Source of the DNA: Herbaspirillum rubrisubalbicans
Lineage (GTDB): Bacteria > Pseudomonadota > Gammaproteobacteria > Burkholderiales > Burkholderiaceae_D
Assembly (NCBI RefSeq): GCF_003719195.1
Contig: NZ_CP024996.1
Coordinates: 5,270,001-5,334,000 of the forward strand
Direction: 5' to 3'
DNA: 64,000 bases
Every line of letters starts with the position of its first letter. Within the stretch, counting starts at the first letter, position 1. The position numbers were made by a program, and so were the translations under genes. The notes under the pieces were generated by a model, which was given only the letters and a program-made list of their open reading frames with translations, made no database searches and was not told the origin of the DNA. This document shows positions 26,080 to 35,095 of the stretch, piece after piece.

Positions 26080-27411
26080 GTGAGCAAAGTATTCAAGTCC
26101 CTGTTCGGGCAGGTGGTACTGGCCCTGATGGCCGGCATCGTCATCGGCCTGTTCTGGCCGGACTTCGGCCAAAACCTCAAACCGCTGGGTGATGGCTTCA
26201 TCAAGCTGATCAAGATGATCATTCCGGTCATCGTCTTTTGCGTGGTGGTGCAGGGCATCTGCGGCGCCAGCGACCTGAAGAAGGTCGGCAGTGTGGGCGT
26301 GAAGGCCATCATCTATTTCGAGGTGGTCACCACCGTGGCCCTGATGCTGGGCCTGGTACTGGCGCTGGTGGTGCAGCCCGGCGCCGGCATGAACATCGAT
26401 CCCAGCAACCTGGACGCCAGCAGCCTGTCGAGCTACATGGCCAATGCCGGCAAGGTCAAGGAAGCCGGCTTTGCCGAGTTCATCATGAAGCTGATCCCAG
26501 CCACTGCGGTGAGCGCCTTCACTTCCGGCGACGTGCTGCAGGTGCTGCTGATCTCGGTGACCTTCGGTTGCGCGCTGCTGTTGATCGGTGAGAAGGGCGC
26601 GCCGGTGGTGGCGCTGGTGTCGTCGCTGTCGGATACCTTCTTCAAGTGCATGTCCTTCTTCATCCGCTTGGCTCCCCTGGGCGTGCTGGGCGCCATTGCC
26701 TTCACGGTCGGCAAGTACGGCATCGGTTCGTTGAAGCAACTGGCGCTGCTGGTGCTGCTGTTCTATGGCGCGGTGATCTTCTTCGTGCTGGTGGTGCTGG
26801 GCGGCATCCTGCGCGCCAGCGGGCTGTCCATCTTCAAGCTGATCCGCTACCTGCGCGAAGAGCTGGTGGTGGTGCTGGCCACCACCTCCTCCGATAGCGT
26901 GCTGCCGCAGATCATGCGCAAGCTCGAACACATGGGCATCAAGAAATCCACGGTCGGCCTGGTGATCCCCACCGGCTATTCCTTCAACTTGGATGCCTTC
27001 TCGATCTACCTGACCATGGCCGCGCTGTTCATCGCCCAGGCCACCAATACCCATCTCTCCATGGGCGACCTGGCAGCGATCCTGGCCATTGCCCTGGTGA
27101 CCTCCAAGGGAGCGCACGGCGTGCCCGGCTCAGCCATCGTGATCCTGGCAGCCACACTGACCACCATCCCCGCCATTCCGGTGGTGGGGCTGGTACTGGT
27201 GCTGTCCATCGACTGGTTCATCGGCATTGCCCGCGCCTTGGGCAACCTGCTGGGCAATTGCGTGGCCACGGTGGTTATCGCCAGTTGGGAAAAGGATATC
27301 GACAAGGTCCGTGCCCGCGCCGTGCTCAATGGCGAAAACGTCGCCCCGCTGGTCGATGAAACCCCGGCCATCGACTTGCTGGGCGTAACCGGCAAGGCGG
27401 CCCAGGCCTGA
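26080..27411 (+). CDS. DctA-family cation:dicarboxylate symporter, variant substrate motif
   Basis: 443 aa from a GTG start with AAGGAG 6 nt upstream. The dicarboxylate/amino acid:cation symporter fold is clear (KPLGDGFIKLIKMIIPVIVF, VVQPGAGMNID, SIFKLIRYLREELVVVLATTSSDSVLP). In DctA the helix-7 motif reads N-L-D-G-T; here residues 303-307 are N-L-D-A-F. The following hairpin reads SKGAHGVPGSA rather than SKGAAGVTGSG. These positions shape the substrate and sodium site, so it may carry something other than C4-dicarboxylates, for example an aromatic amino acid or its acrylate. Divergent from the amidohydrolase gene. Confidence 0.85.
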   Translation: MSKVFKSLFGQVVLALMAGIVIGLFWPDFGQNLKPLGDGFIKLIKMIIPVIVFCVVVQGICGASDLKKVGSVGVKAIIYFEVVTTVALMLGLVLALVVQPGAGMNIDPSNLDASSLSSYMANAGKVKEAGFAEFIMKLIPATAVSAFTSGDVLQVLLISVTFGCALLLIGEKGAPVVALVSSLSDTFFKCMSFFIRLAPLGVLGAIAFTVGKYGIGSLKQLALLVLLFYGAVIFFVLVVLGGILRASGLSIFKLIRYLREELVVVLATTSSDSVLPQIMRKLEHMGIKKSTVGLVIPTGYSFNLDAFSIYLTMAALFIAQATNTHLSMGDLAAILAIALVTSKGAHGVPGSAIVILAATLTTIPAIPVVGLVLVLSIDWFIGIARALGNLLGNCVATVVIASWEKDIDKVRARAVLNGENVAPLVDETPAIDLLGVTGKAAQA

Positions 27412-27516
27412 AGTGAACACCTTGTCCATGGGAAACGGGATGGCTGTGCTGCATTGCACTGGTTACAATGGAGCGCCGCTCCGTGCGGCCTTCCGAGCCA
27501 CCCGTTACCTGTAGCC

Positions 27517-28203
27517 ATGACCGATTCCGTCCCCGCGCCTGACAGTTCCGACGCCATCGCCAGCGACATCGCGGCCAATATCGCCGCGCAACGCCTGCCG
27601 CCCGGCGCCAAGTTGCCCGAAGAAGCACTGGCGCGGGTGTACCAGGTCAGCCGCACCAAGATCCGCGCCGCCCTGGTAATGCTGGCCAAGGACAAGCTGG
27701 TGGACCTGATCCCCGACAAGGGGGCCTTCGTCAGCAAGCCCACGGTGGAAGAAACCCGCAACATCTTCTTCGTGCGCCGCACGCTGGAAGCGGCCATGGT
27801 GCGCCAGTTTGTGGCCTGCGCCACACCCGAGGACTACGCCCGGCTGGACGCTCACCTGGAACAGGAAGCCCAGGCCGTCAAGGAAGACAACATGCAGGTG
27901 CGCTCTTCGCTGTTGAGCGACTTCCACATCTTGCTGGCGCGCATCGTGGGCAATGAGGTGCTCACCGACATCCTGGAAAAACTGGCCGGGCGCAGCGCTC
28001 TCATCACCATGCTGTACCAGTCCACCCGCGACGCCGCCTGTTCCAGCGACGAACACCGCGCCTTCATCGCCGCCGCCCGTGCCGGCGATACCGAGCGCGC
28101 GGTGCAACTGATGGAGCATCACCTGCTGCACGTGGAACAGGCGCTGGCCTTCGAACCCAAGTCGGGGCCGCGCAAGGATCTGTTACGTGAACTATTGTCA
28201 TGA
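27517..28203 (+). CDS. GntR-family regulator (FCD class)
   Basis: 228 aa: N-terminal winged helix of the GntR type (ALARVYQVSRTKIRAALVMLAKDKLVDLIPDKGAFV, about 38-72) and an all-helical FCD ligand-binding domain (about 85-215) with the expected Asp/His metal ligands (SDFHILLARIVGN and EHRAFIAA). It is 105 nt behind the symporter gene on the same strand. FCD regulators usually repress genes for organic-acid or amino-acid catabolism, so it probably controls this cluster, perhaps through the direct repeat at 25976-25999. Confidence 0.9.
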   Translation: MTDSVPAPDSSDAIASDIAANIAAQRLPPGAKLPEEALARVYQVSRTKIRAALVMLAKDKLVDLIPDKGAFVSKPTVEETRNIFFVRRTLEAAMVRQFVACATPEDYARLDAHLEQEAQAVKEDNMQVRSSLLSDFHILLARIVGNEVLTDILEKLAGRSALITMLYQSTRDAACSSDEHRAFIAAARAGDTERAVQLMEHHLLHVEQALAFEPKSGPRKDLLRELLS

Positions 28204-28495
28204 AACAGTCACACGCCTCCCGCATTCCGTAAAACTTAGTAAAAACATATGAATGATCTTTCCAGGCTGCTTCCTGCAAGGCTTTGCAGGCTGCAAGCTG
28301 GCTTACATTCTTAGTTTTCGGGACCCGCCGGCCGGGCGCGGCGGCAGTATCCCGACAAGCCCGCATTAGACGGTGAAATCCCGCTGTATTCCAGCGTTTC
28401 GCCAAAGGCAACGGGGGCCACACTCATGCACCGGTCCGCATACCTTCCACACCAACAGGACTGGATCGCCCAGCGATATCAATCAGGGACTCCAC

Positions 28496-30292
28496 ATGCT
28501 CAAATCGATCAAAGCCCGCATCCTGTTCTATACGATCACCCTGCTCATCGCCAGCCTGGCGGTGGTGGGAACGCTCTCCTTCATCATCATCAAGAGCGAC
28601 AATGACCGCGCCATCGAGCGCAATGCCCAGGCCGTGGCCAGCGGTTACGGCTCGACCATCAATGAATGGGTGGCAGCCAGAAGCGCTATGACGGTGGCCG
28701 CCGCCGAGGGCGTGCTGGCAGCCGATCCGGTGTTCGTCATCAAGATGTTGCAAAAGAGCGGCGGCTTCTACGTCACCACCTTGGGCAAGGAAGACAAGGC
28801 GGCCTTCACTTCGGCGGCCGAAGGCTTGCCGGCAGGCTACGATCCGACCGCGCGTCCTTGGTACAAGCAGGCGGTGGCCGCCGGCAAACCGGTGCTGACC
28901 AAGCCCTACACCGATGTGGCCACCAAGAAGCCGATGGTGTCCTTCACCGCGCCAGTGCTGCAGAACGGCCAACGGGTGGGCGTGGTGGCGGCAGCCATGT
29001 TCCTGGACGGGGTATCTGACGTGGTGCGCTCCATCCACCCGACCCCGGCCAGCTTTGCCTTCCTGATCGACCGCGACGGCCTGATGCTGGCCCACCCAGA
29101 CGGCCAATGGGTCAACAAGCCGGCCAAGGAGTGGAATGCCGAACTCACCCCGGAACGCGTGCAAAGCCTGGGCAGCGAGGACAAGGTCAGCGCCATGATG
29201 CTCGATGGCGCCGCCAAGCTGGTCAAAGGTCTGCCCATCAAGGGCACCGAATGGACTCTGGTGCTGGCCATGGACAAGGCCGACGTCACCGCCGGGATGC
29301 GTAACGCCACCCGCTCGGCGCTGATCGCTCTGGTGCTGGTGGCCCTGGTGGCCGCAGGCATCATGAGCCTGATCACCACAGCGGTGTTCCTGCGCCTCTC
29401 GCGCGTGCGCCGCGCCATGGACAACTTGTCCTCTGGCAATGGTGACCTGACCTTGCGCCTGGCCGAGGATGGCCAGGATGAAGTGACGCAGATCTCGCGC
29501 TCCTTCAACAAGTTCGTCAACCAGATCACCGGCATCCTGCAGGATGTGCGCCGCAGCAGCGATACCGTCAAGATTTCCTCCACCGAGATCGCCACCGGCA
29601 ACCAGGATCTGTCGGCACGTACCGAGCAACAGGCCGGCGCCCTGGAAGAAACCGCCTCGGCCATGGAACAACTGACCTCGACCGTACAACAGAACTCGGA
29701 AAACGCCCGCCGCGCCAACGAGCTGGCCGGCAACGCCTCGCAGATCGCGGCCAAGGGTGGTGAAGTGGTGGGCAACGTGGTCTCGACCATGGAAGCCATC
29801 AATGCCTCCTCACGCCAGATCGCCGACATCATCACGGTGATTGATGGCATCGCCTTCCAGACCAATATCCTGGCCTTGAACGCCGCCGTGGAAGCGGCCC
29901 GTGCCGGCGAACAAGGGCGCGGCTTCGCGGTGGTGGCGTCCGAAGTGCGCTCGCTGGCCCAGCGCAGCGCGCAGGCAGCCAAGGAAATCAAAGTGCTCAT
30001 CGACACCTCGGTATCCAAGGTGGCCGATGGTGGCGTGCTGGTGGCCCAGGCCGGCCAGACCATGGAACAGATCGTCTCCAGCATCCGCGACGTGAGCGTG
30101 ATCGTCAGCGAAATCGCCCACGCCAGCGGCGAGCAGAATGGCGGCATCCAGGAAGTGAACTTGGCCATCACCCATATCGACGAAGGCACGCAACAGAATG
30201 CGGCACTGGTCGAACAGGCCGCGGCCGCAGCCAAATCCTTGCAGGATGAGGCCCACCGGCTGTCGGTGCTGGTCGGTGGCTTCAAGATGTAG
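28496..30292 (+). CDS. Methyl-accepting chemotaxis protein with dCache sensor
   Basis: 598 aa from the ATG at 28496, preceded by AGGGA. One helix near the N-terminus (about 8-30), a large periplasmic double-Cache region (about 35-275, containing [22 protein letters not shown], a typical dCache segment) and a second helix (about 275-300) are followed by HAMP and the signalling domain with the [28 protein letters not shown] tip. There is no C-terminal CheR-docking pentapeptide, unlike the other receptor in this window. dCache receptors usually sense amino acids or organic acids. It follows the GntR gene by about 290 nt. Confidence 0.92.
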   Translation: MLKSIKARILFYTITLLIASLAVVGTLSFIIIKSDNDRAIERNAQAVASGYGSTINEWVAARSAMTVAAAEGVLAADPVFVIKMLQKSGGFYVTTLGKEDKAAFTSAAEGLPAGYDPTARPWYKQAVAAGKPVLTKPYTDVATKKPMVSFTAPVLQNGQRVGVVAAAMFLDGVSDVVRSIHPTPASFAFLIDRDGLMLAHPDGQWVNKPAKEWNAELTPERVQSLGSEDKVSAMMLDGAAKLVKGLPIKGTEWTLVLAMDKADVTAGMRNATRSALIALVLVALVAAGIMSLITTAVFLRLSRVRRAMDNLSSGNGDLTLRLAEDGQDEVTQISRSFNKFVNQITGILQDVRRSSDTVKISSTEIATGNQDLSARTEQQAGALEETASAMEQLTSTVQQNSENARRANELAGNASQIAAKGGEVVGNVVSTMEAINASSRQIADIITVIDGIAFQTNILALNAAVEAARAGEQGRGFAVVASEVRSLAQRSAQAAKEIKVLIDTSVSKVADGGVLVAQAGQTMEQIVSSIRDVSVIVSEIAHASGEQNGGIQEVNLAITHIDEGTQQNAALVEQAAAAAKSLQDEAHRLSVLVGGFKM

Positions 30293-30323
30293 TCGCTTCA
30301 TCGGCACGCCGACGAGGTCCCTC

Positions 30324-30360
30324 ACGGCCTGGCCGCGCAAGCGGGCCAGGCCGTTTGCGT
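30324..30360 (+). terminator. Terminator after the dCache chemoreceptor
   Basis: An 11-bp perfect stem (ACGGCCTGGCC / GGCCAGGCCGT) with a 9-nt loop, followed by TTGCGTT, begins about 30 nt after the receptor stop. The T run is short, but the stem is very stable. Confidence 0.65.
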
Positions 30361-30528
30361 TAAAATGGCCGACGCAGTCAGCCGTAACCGACCTCTAGGG
30401 CCGGGTCTGCCAGCCGCTCCGCCCATGTGCCGCCTGCCCGATGCAGCCTGGCCGGAATAGCGCAAGACGATGTCGCCTGCGCTTTCCGAATTTTTCATGG
30501 CGGACCCTTTGACCCGTCCTGATCATCC

Positions 30529-31119
30529 ATGAATATTGTCTCCCCCCAAGCCGCCCCGCTGTCGGCCCGCCTCAAGACCGAAACCGCCGCCCTGCACGAA
30601 CAGATGCACGCCTTGATGGAAAGCGCCCAGCCCTTTTCCAGCCGGGCGCACTATGCCCGTTTCGTGGCGGCGCAGTATCACTTCCAGCGCGATGTGCAAC
30701 ATCTCTTCGACGACCCGGCCCTGCAGGCGGCCGTTCCCGACCTGCAGGTGCGCGGCCGCGAAGCCGCCGCTCTGGCCGACCTGGCCGACCTCGATGCAGA
30801 ACCGGGCGCGCTGGCCATCGCCACCGCCACGGTCCAGCTACCCGAAGCCCTGGGCTGGCTGTATGTCTCGGAAGGATCGACCCTGGGCGCGGCGTTCCTG
30901 TTGAAGGAAGTCAAGGCCAAGCTGGGCTTGCGTGAAGACTTCGGCGCACGCAACCTGGCGGCCTATCCTGAAGGACGCGCGCTGGTGTGGCGCCGCTTCG
31001 TCGGCTTTCTCGATGCGCCGGGCCTGTCGGCACAGCAGCAGTCGGCGGTGATAGCGGGCGCTGCTGCCGCGTTCGCGCGCTTCGGCTGGCTCTTGCGGCA
31101 ACACTTCGCGCTGGCGTGA
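30529..31119 (+). CDS. Heme oxygenase (biliverdin-producing)
   Basis: 196 aa of the bacterial heme oxygenase family (HemO/PigA/BphO). The proximal heme ligand is likely His23 in TAALHEQMH, and the distal helix motif is LGWLYVSEGSTLGAAFL around residues 104-120. The enzyme opens heme to biliverdin, CO and Fe2+ in the cytoplasm. Neither a phytochrome gene nor heme-uptake genes are adjacent, so iron recovery and chromophore supply are both possible. I see no clear Fur box upstream. It ends 6 nt before a DUF454 gene. Confidence 0.88.
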   Translation: MNIVSPQAAPLSARLKTETAALHEQMHALMESAQPFSSRAHYARFVAAQYHFQRDVQHLFDDPALQAAVPDLQVRGREAAALADLADLDAEPGALAIATATVQLPEALGWLYVSEGSTLGAAFLLKEVKAKLGLREDFGARNLAAYPEGRALVWRRFVGFLDAPGLSAQQQSAVIAGAAAAFARFGWLLRQHFALA

Positions 31120-31125
31120 GGCGGC

Positions 31126-31590
31126 ATGGACAGTCCGTCGCCGGATCCGCATTCGCCTCTGCCCGGTAGCCGACTGGCGCCGCTGCGCACGCGCTGGTTG
31201 TGGCTGCTGCTGGCCTATGTGAGCCTGGGCATCGGCATCGTGGCACTCTTCATCCCCGGCATTCCCACCACCGAGTTCGTGCTGCTCTCGGCCTGGGCTG
31301 CCAGTCGTGGCTCGCCCCGCCTGCAACGCTGGCTGGAGCAGCATCGCCTGTTCGGCCCGATGATCCACAACTGGCGCCACGGCCAGGTGGTGGCGCGGCG
31401 TGCCAAGATCAGTGCTTCGCTGATGATGAGCCTGTGCCTGGTGATCATGCTCTTCACCGTCAAGCGCCACTGGGTGATCGTGCTGGCCACGCTGGGCATG
31501 GCGGTGGGTGCGGCCTGGATGTGGTCACGGCCGGAACGCATCGAGGCTGACAATGCGCTGCCCGGCAGCGCCACCGAGCAAGAGAAATGA
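31126..31590 (+). CDS. DUF454 / YbaN-type inner-membrane protein
   Basis: 154 aa. The family core is clear: LAYVSLGIGIVALFIPGIPTTEFVLLSAWAASRGSPRLQRWLEQHRLFGPMIHNW, then two closely spaced helices (LMMSLCLVIMLF and VIVLATLGMAVGAAW). GAGGCGG precedes the ATG, and the 6-nt gap implies coupling with the heme oxygenase. DUF454 proteins of inner membranes are often found beside heme- or iron-related genes; a biochemical role is not established. Confidence 0.88.
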   Translation: MDSPSPDPHSPLPGSRLAPLRTRWLWLLLAYVSLGIGIVALFIPGIPTTEFVLLSAWAASRGSPRLQRWLEQHRLFGPMIHNWRHGQVVARRAKISASLMMSLCLVIMLFTVKRHWVIVLATLGMAVGAAWMWSRPERIEADNALPGSATEQEK

Positions 31591-31602
31591 AAGACAGGAA
31601 AC

Positions 31603-31633
31603 GGGCCGGTACCGCTCACCACGGTACCGGCCC
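31603..31633. terminator. Hairpin between convergent genes
   Basis: A perfect 12-bp stem (GGGCCGGTACCG / CGGTACCGGCCC) with a 7-nt loop lies between the DUF454 stop and the convergent aldo/keto reductase stop. No T run is present on either side; it may still limit read-through in both directions. Confidence 0.5.
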
Positions 31634-31653
31634 GGCATCACAAGCTCAGCCCA

Positions 31654-32688
31654 TCAGGTGATGGAGGACGACACCTTCCACAGATCGACATCGCCATCGG
31701 TGGCATGACGGTCGATGCGGGCCAGCTCATCGGCGCTGAAGTCCGGCTTCTTGAGAGCATCGAGCGCATCGTCGAGTTGCTCCACGGTGCGCGCACCGAT
31801 CAGTGCCGAGGTCACGCGGGCATCGCGCAGCACCCAGGCAATGGCCATCTGCGCCAGGGTCTGGCCACGCTGCTGGGCAATCTCGTTCAGGGCGCGGATG
31901 CGCGCCAGGTTCTCTTCCGAGAGCATCCGTTGCGGCAGCGACGGGGCGCGAGTCACGCGCGCCCCCTCGGGGACGCCGCCCAGGTATTTGGACGTCAACA
32001 AGCCTTGCGCCAGCGGCGAGAAGCCGATGCAACCCACCCCCAGTTCTTCCAGCGCAGGCAGCAGGCCGCCTTCGATGGCGCGATTGAGCATGGAATAGTT
32101 GGGCTGGTGGATCAGCAACGGCACGCCTTCGCTCTTGAGGATGGCGGCCGCCTGGCGCGTCAGCTCGGGCGAGTAGGAAGAAATGCCGACGTAGAGCGCC
32201 TTGCCCTGGCGGTGCAGGTGGGCCAGCGCACCCATGGTTTCTTCCAGCGGCGTGTCGGGATCGACGCGGTGCGAATAGAAGATATCCACATAGTCCAGGC
32301 CCATGCGCTTCAAGCTCTGTTCGCAACTGGCGATCAGATGCTTGCGCGCGCCGCTGGGGCCGCCATAGGGACCGGGCCACATCTGCCAGCCAGCCTTGCT
32401 GGAGATGACCAGCTCATCACGGTAGGGCAGGAAATCCTTGGCCATCCAGCGGCCAAAGTTGTCTTCGGCCGAACCGGCGGGCGGGCCATAGTTGTTGGCC
32501 AGGTCGAAGTGGGTGACGCCACGATCGAAGGCGCGGCGCAAGATGGCGCGACCGGTTTCGAAGTTGTCGACGCCACCGAAGTTCTGCCACAGGCCCAGCG
32601 AAATGGCGGGCAGCAATAGGCCGCTGCGGCCAGTGCGACGGTAGCTCATGCGGCCATCGTAGCGGGAGGGTTCGGCGATATAGCTCAT
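31654..32688 (-). CDS. Aldo/keto reductase (YghZ / L-glyceraldehyde-3-phosphate reductase type)
   Basis: 344 aa with the AKR barrel: catalytic Asp and Tyr in FDLANNYGPP, Lys in VISSKAGW and His in YSHRVDPDTPLEE. The opening MSYIAEPSRYDGRMSYRRTGRSGLLLPAISLGLW is close to YghZ-type enzymes (AKR14), which reduce L-glyceraldehyde-3-phosphate and related aldehydes with NADPH. AAGGAG lies 7 nt before the start. It is transcribed alone on the minus strand, convergent with the DUF454 gene. Confidence 0.9.
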   Translation of the reverse strand: MSYIAEPSRYDGRMSYRRTGRSGLLLPAISLGLWQNFGGVDNFETGRAILRRAFDRGVTHFDLANNYGPPAGSAEDNFGRWMAKDFLPYRDELVISSKAGWQMWPGPYGGPSGARKHLIASCEQSLKRMGLDYVDIFYSHRVDPDTPLEETMGALAHLHRQGKALYVGISSYSPELTRQAAAILKSEGVPLLIHQPNYSMLNRAIEGGLLPALEELGVGCIGFSPLAQGLLTSKYLGGVPEGARVTRAPSLPQRMLSEENLARIRALNEIAQQRGQTLAQMAIAWVLRDARVTSALIGARTVEQLDDALDALKKPDFSADELARIDRHATDGDVDLWKVSSSIT

Positions 32689-32835
32689 GGTTCTCCTTGG
32701 AGAAATGTTCTGCGGGGAAAGATTGAGGGGACTGCCACTTCCTGGGTGCCGTGCAGAAGTCTATGCTCCTGTCGCTGATTCAATGCGATGGATCGATATG
32801 ACCGCTCCATCTTCCTTACTGTTCCCATGCCTCAC

Positions 32836-34398
32836 TTACCGTGCCGGCAGGATGATGGTGGCGATCAAGCCACCCTCGGGATGATTGCGCAACAGCAGCT
32901 CGCCGCCATGCGCCTGCACGATGTTGCGCGAGATGCCCAGGCCCAGCCCCATGCCGCCGCTATTGCTGGCGCGTCCATGTTCCAGCCGCACATAAGGCTG
33001 GAACAGGGTGCGCATGGCGTCTTCGGGCACGCCCGGGCCGTGGTCGCGGATCTCGATTTCCACCAGGTCGCCTTCGGCGCCGGGCGAGGGACGGATGCTG
33101 ATTTCCACTTTCTGGCCATAGTAGAGCGCATTGTCGAACAGGTTGCCGATGGCGCGTTTCAAGGCCAGCGGCTTGGCCATGACATTGATGCCGGAAGGCG
33201 TGAAGGCGATTTCGTGACCGCCCAGGCGGGCATCGCGGATCATGCGCAACACCAGCGCATCGAGTCGCACTTCGGTGCGGTTCTCGTGGATGTCGCTATC
33301 CTTGACCGATTGCAGGGCGCCCTTGACCATCATGTCCAGCTCATCGAGGTCGTCATGGAAATCGGTGCGCATGGCGTCGTCATCCATCAGTTCGGTGCGC
33401 AGCTTCAAGCGCGTGATGGGGGTGCGCAGGTCATGCGAGATCGAGACGAACAAGCGCTCGCGGTCTTCCAGGTAGCGCTTGATGCGCTCGCGCATCCCGG
33501 AAAAAGCACGCGCGGTCTTGACGTATTCGCGGCTGCCGCTCTCGGGCAGGCGCGGCACGGTCTCGCCCTTGCCGAAGGCTTCGGCGGCGTCGGCCAACGC
33601 GGCCAGCGGGCGCGTGGTCCAGCGCACCACCAGGATGGTCAGCAAGAGGATGGCGGCCAGCGACAAGCCCTGCAGCACCAGCCGGTCCAGCCACAGCGGA
33701 TTGTCGCTGTCGAGGAAATAGGGATTGGGCATGAGCGCGGCCAGGTAGATCCAGCGACCGCTTTCCACCTGCATCTGGATCACCAAGACCGGGGCCGAGT
33801 TAGGCTTGGTCAGCAAGATGTGCTGCACCCAGTTGTCGGGCAGGTCGTTGACGGTCAAGCCATCGCTGGCCACCGGCAAGCCATCGGGCCAGGCGAAAGC
33901 CAGCCGCGCTTGCGGCAAGAAGGGCAGGTCTTCGCGCAGGGTCTGGGCGGTCACCTCCAGGGCCAGGTCCGCCAGGTGGCGCGGGCCGATGGACTGGACC
34001 GGCACGGCGCTGCTGTTGGCATTGATGAAGAAACGGGTGCCGCCCATCTCGCGCAATTGCTGGATCATCAGTGGACGATAGTTCGGCGGCAGGCTGACGA
34101 AGTAGCGGATCGCCGAGGCCGCGCTATGGGCCAGGTGCTGGGCGGCGATGCGTGTCTCGGCCTCGGACTTGCTGCGCAATTGCGCGGCCCAGATCATGCC
34201 GCCGGCCACCTGGGTCACCAAGACGCCAAAGATCATCACCACCGACAGGCGTCCCAGCAGGGAATCCGGCAGCAGCCAGTCCAGCAGGGCGGCCAGACGA
34301 GCGCGCAGGCTGGGTGAGCTGGCAGCGACAGTCTCGGCCGCCGGCTGCGGCGCCACGCGCTCAGGCGGCTGCGACACTGACGTCGGCCGAGAAGACAT
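32836..34398 (-). CDS. EnvZ-type sensor histidine kinase
   Basis: 520 aa from the ATG at 34398; a GTG at 34410 and one just past the regulator stop are alternatives, and all but the last overlap the regulator gene. A long polar N-terminus leads to one helix (LGRLSVVMIFGVLVTQVAGGMIW), a periplasmic domain, a second helix (LVLQGLSLAAILLLTILVV), HAMP and the kinase core with His in SISHDLRTPITRL. ATPase motifs are GNLFDNALYYG, DHGPGVPED and GMGLGLGISR. It pairs with the preceding OmpR-type regulator. Confidence 0.88.
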   Translation of the reverse strand: MSSRPTSVSQPPERVAPQPAAETVAASSPSLRARLAALLDWLLPDSLLGRLSVVMIFGVLVTQVAGGMIWAAQLRSKSEAETRIAAQHLAHSAASAIRYFVSLPPNYRPLMIQQLREMGGTRFFINANSSAVPVQSIGPRHLADLALEVTAQTLREDLPFLPQARLAFAWPDGLPVASDGLTVNDLPDNWVQHILLTKPNSAPVLVIQMQVESGRWIYLAALMPNPYFLDSDNPLWLDRLVLQGLSLAAILLLTILVVRWTTRPLAALADAAEAFGKGETVPRLPESGSREYVKTARAFSGMRERIKRYLEDRERLFVSISHDLRTPITRLKLRTELMDDDAMRTDFHDDLDELDMMVKGALQSVKDSDIHENRTEVRLDALVLRMIRDARLGGHEIAFTPSGINVMAKPLALKRAIGNLFDNALYYGQKVEISIRPSPGAEGDLVEIEIRDHGPGVPEDAMRTLFQPYVRLEHGRASNSGGMGLGLGISRNIVQAHGGELLLRNHPEGGLIATIILPAR

Positions 34399-35074
34399 AG
34401 CCGGCGCCACGCACGGTCTTGATCAGATGCGGCTGGCGACCGCCGTCATTCAAGCGCAGGCGCAGCTTGCTGATCTGCACGTCCAGCGAGCGGTCCAGCG
34501 GGCCGGCATCACGACCGCGGGTTTCTTCACATAGCACGTTGCGATCGAGCACGTCACCCGGATGTTCGACGAAATACTTCAGTAATTGGTAGTCCATGCC
34601 GGTCAGCGGGACGATCTGGCCGGCGCGGTCGGTCAAGGTACGCTCCACCGTATCGAGGCTGAAACCGGCGAAGCGGTAGTAGCGCGGCGCCGCGCTGCTG
34701 TCGATGCCGATGCGGCGATGGATGGCCTTGATGCGCGCCAGCAGTTCGCGCGGGCTGTAGGGCTTGGCGATGTAGTCGTCGGCGCCCAGTTCCAGGCCCA
34801 CCACGCGGTCGGTCTCATCCGAACTGGCGGTCAACATGATGACCGGCACATTGGACTTGCGCCGCACCGCCTTGCACAGGGCAAAGCCATCGGTATCGGG
34901 CAGCATCACATCCAGGATCACCAGCGAGAGCTCATCGGCAACGCGCTGGAATTCACTGAGGAAGGCTGCGCCGTCATGGGCCAGGCTGACCTCGTACTGG
35001 TTCTTTTCCAGGTAGGCCTTCAAGAGCGTGCGGGTCTTCTGGTCATCGTCGACGATCAATATCTTGCGCGTCAT
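34361..35074 (-). CDS. OmpR-family response regulator
   Basis: 237 aa. Receiver: DDD at 9-11, phospho-acceptor Asp55 in LVILDVMLPD, Lys in DDYIAKPYS. DNA-binding winged helix from about 135, ending SLDVQISKLRLRLNDGGRQPHLIKTVRGAGYVF. Its ATG lies 21 nt after the stop of the sugar-type binding protein gene, and it overlaps the kinase gene. That order (binding protein, regulator, kinase) without permease genes suggests a signalling unit. Confidence 0.9.
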   Translation of the reverse strand: MTRKILIVDDDQKTRTLLKAYLEKNQYEVSLAHDGAAFLSEFQRVADELSLVILDVMLPDTDGFALCKAVRRKSNVPVIMLTASSDETDRVVGLELGADDYIAKPYSPRELLARIKAIHRRIGIDSSAAPRYYRFAGFSLDTVERTLTDRAGQIVPLTGMDYQLLKYFVEHPGDVLDRNVLCEETRGRDAGPLDRSLDVQISKLRLRLNDGGRQPHLIKTVRGAGYVFSADVSVAAA

Positions 35075-35095
35075 GGTGCTTCCATCTCCAATGTC

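Noticed and set aside
30361..30528. Fur box before heme oxygenase
   Set aside because: No GATAATGATAATCATTATC-like sequence with an acceptable number of matches was found by eye.
32788..34317. 509-residue plus-strand open frame
   Set aside because: Antisense to the intact histidine kinase gene; no domain, only GC-skewed codons.
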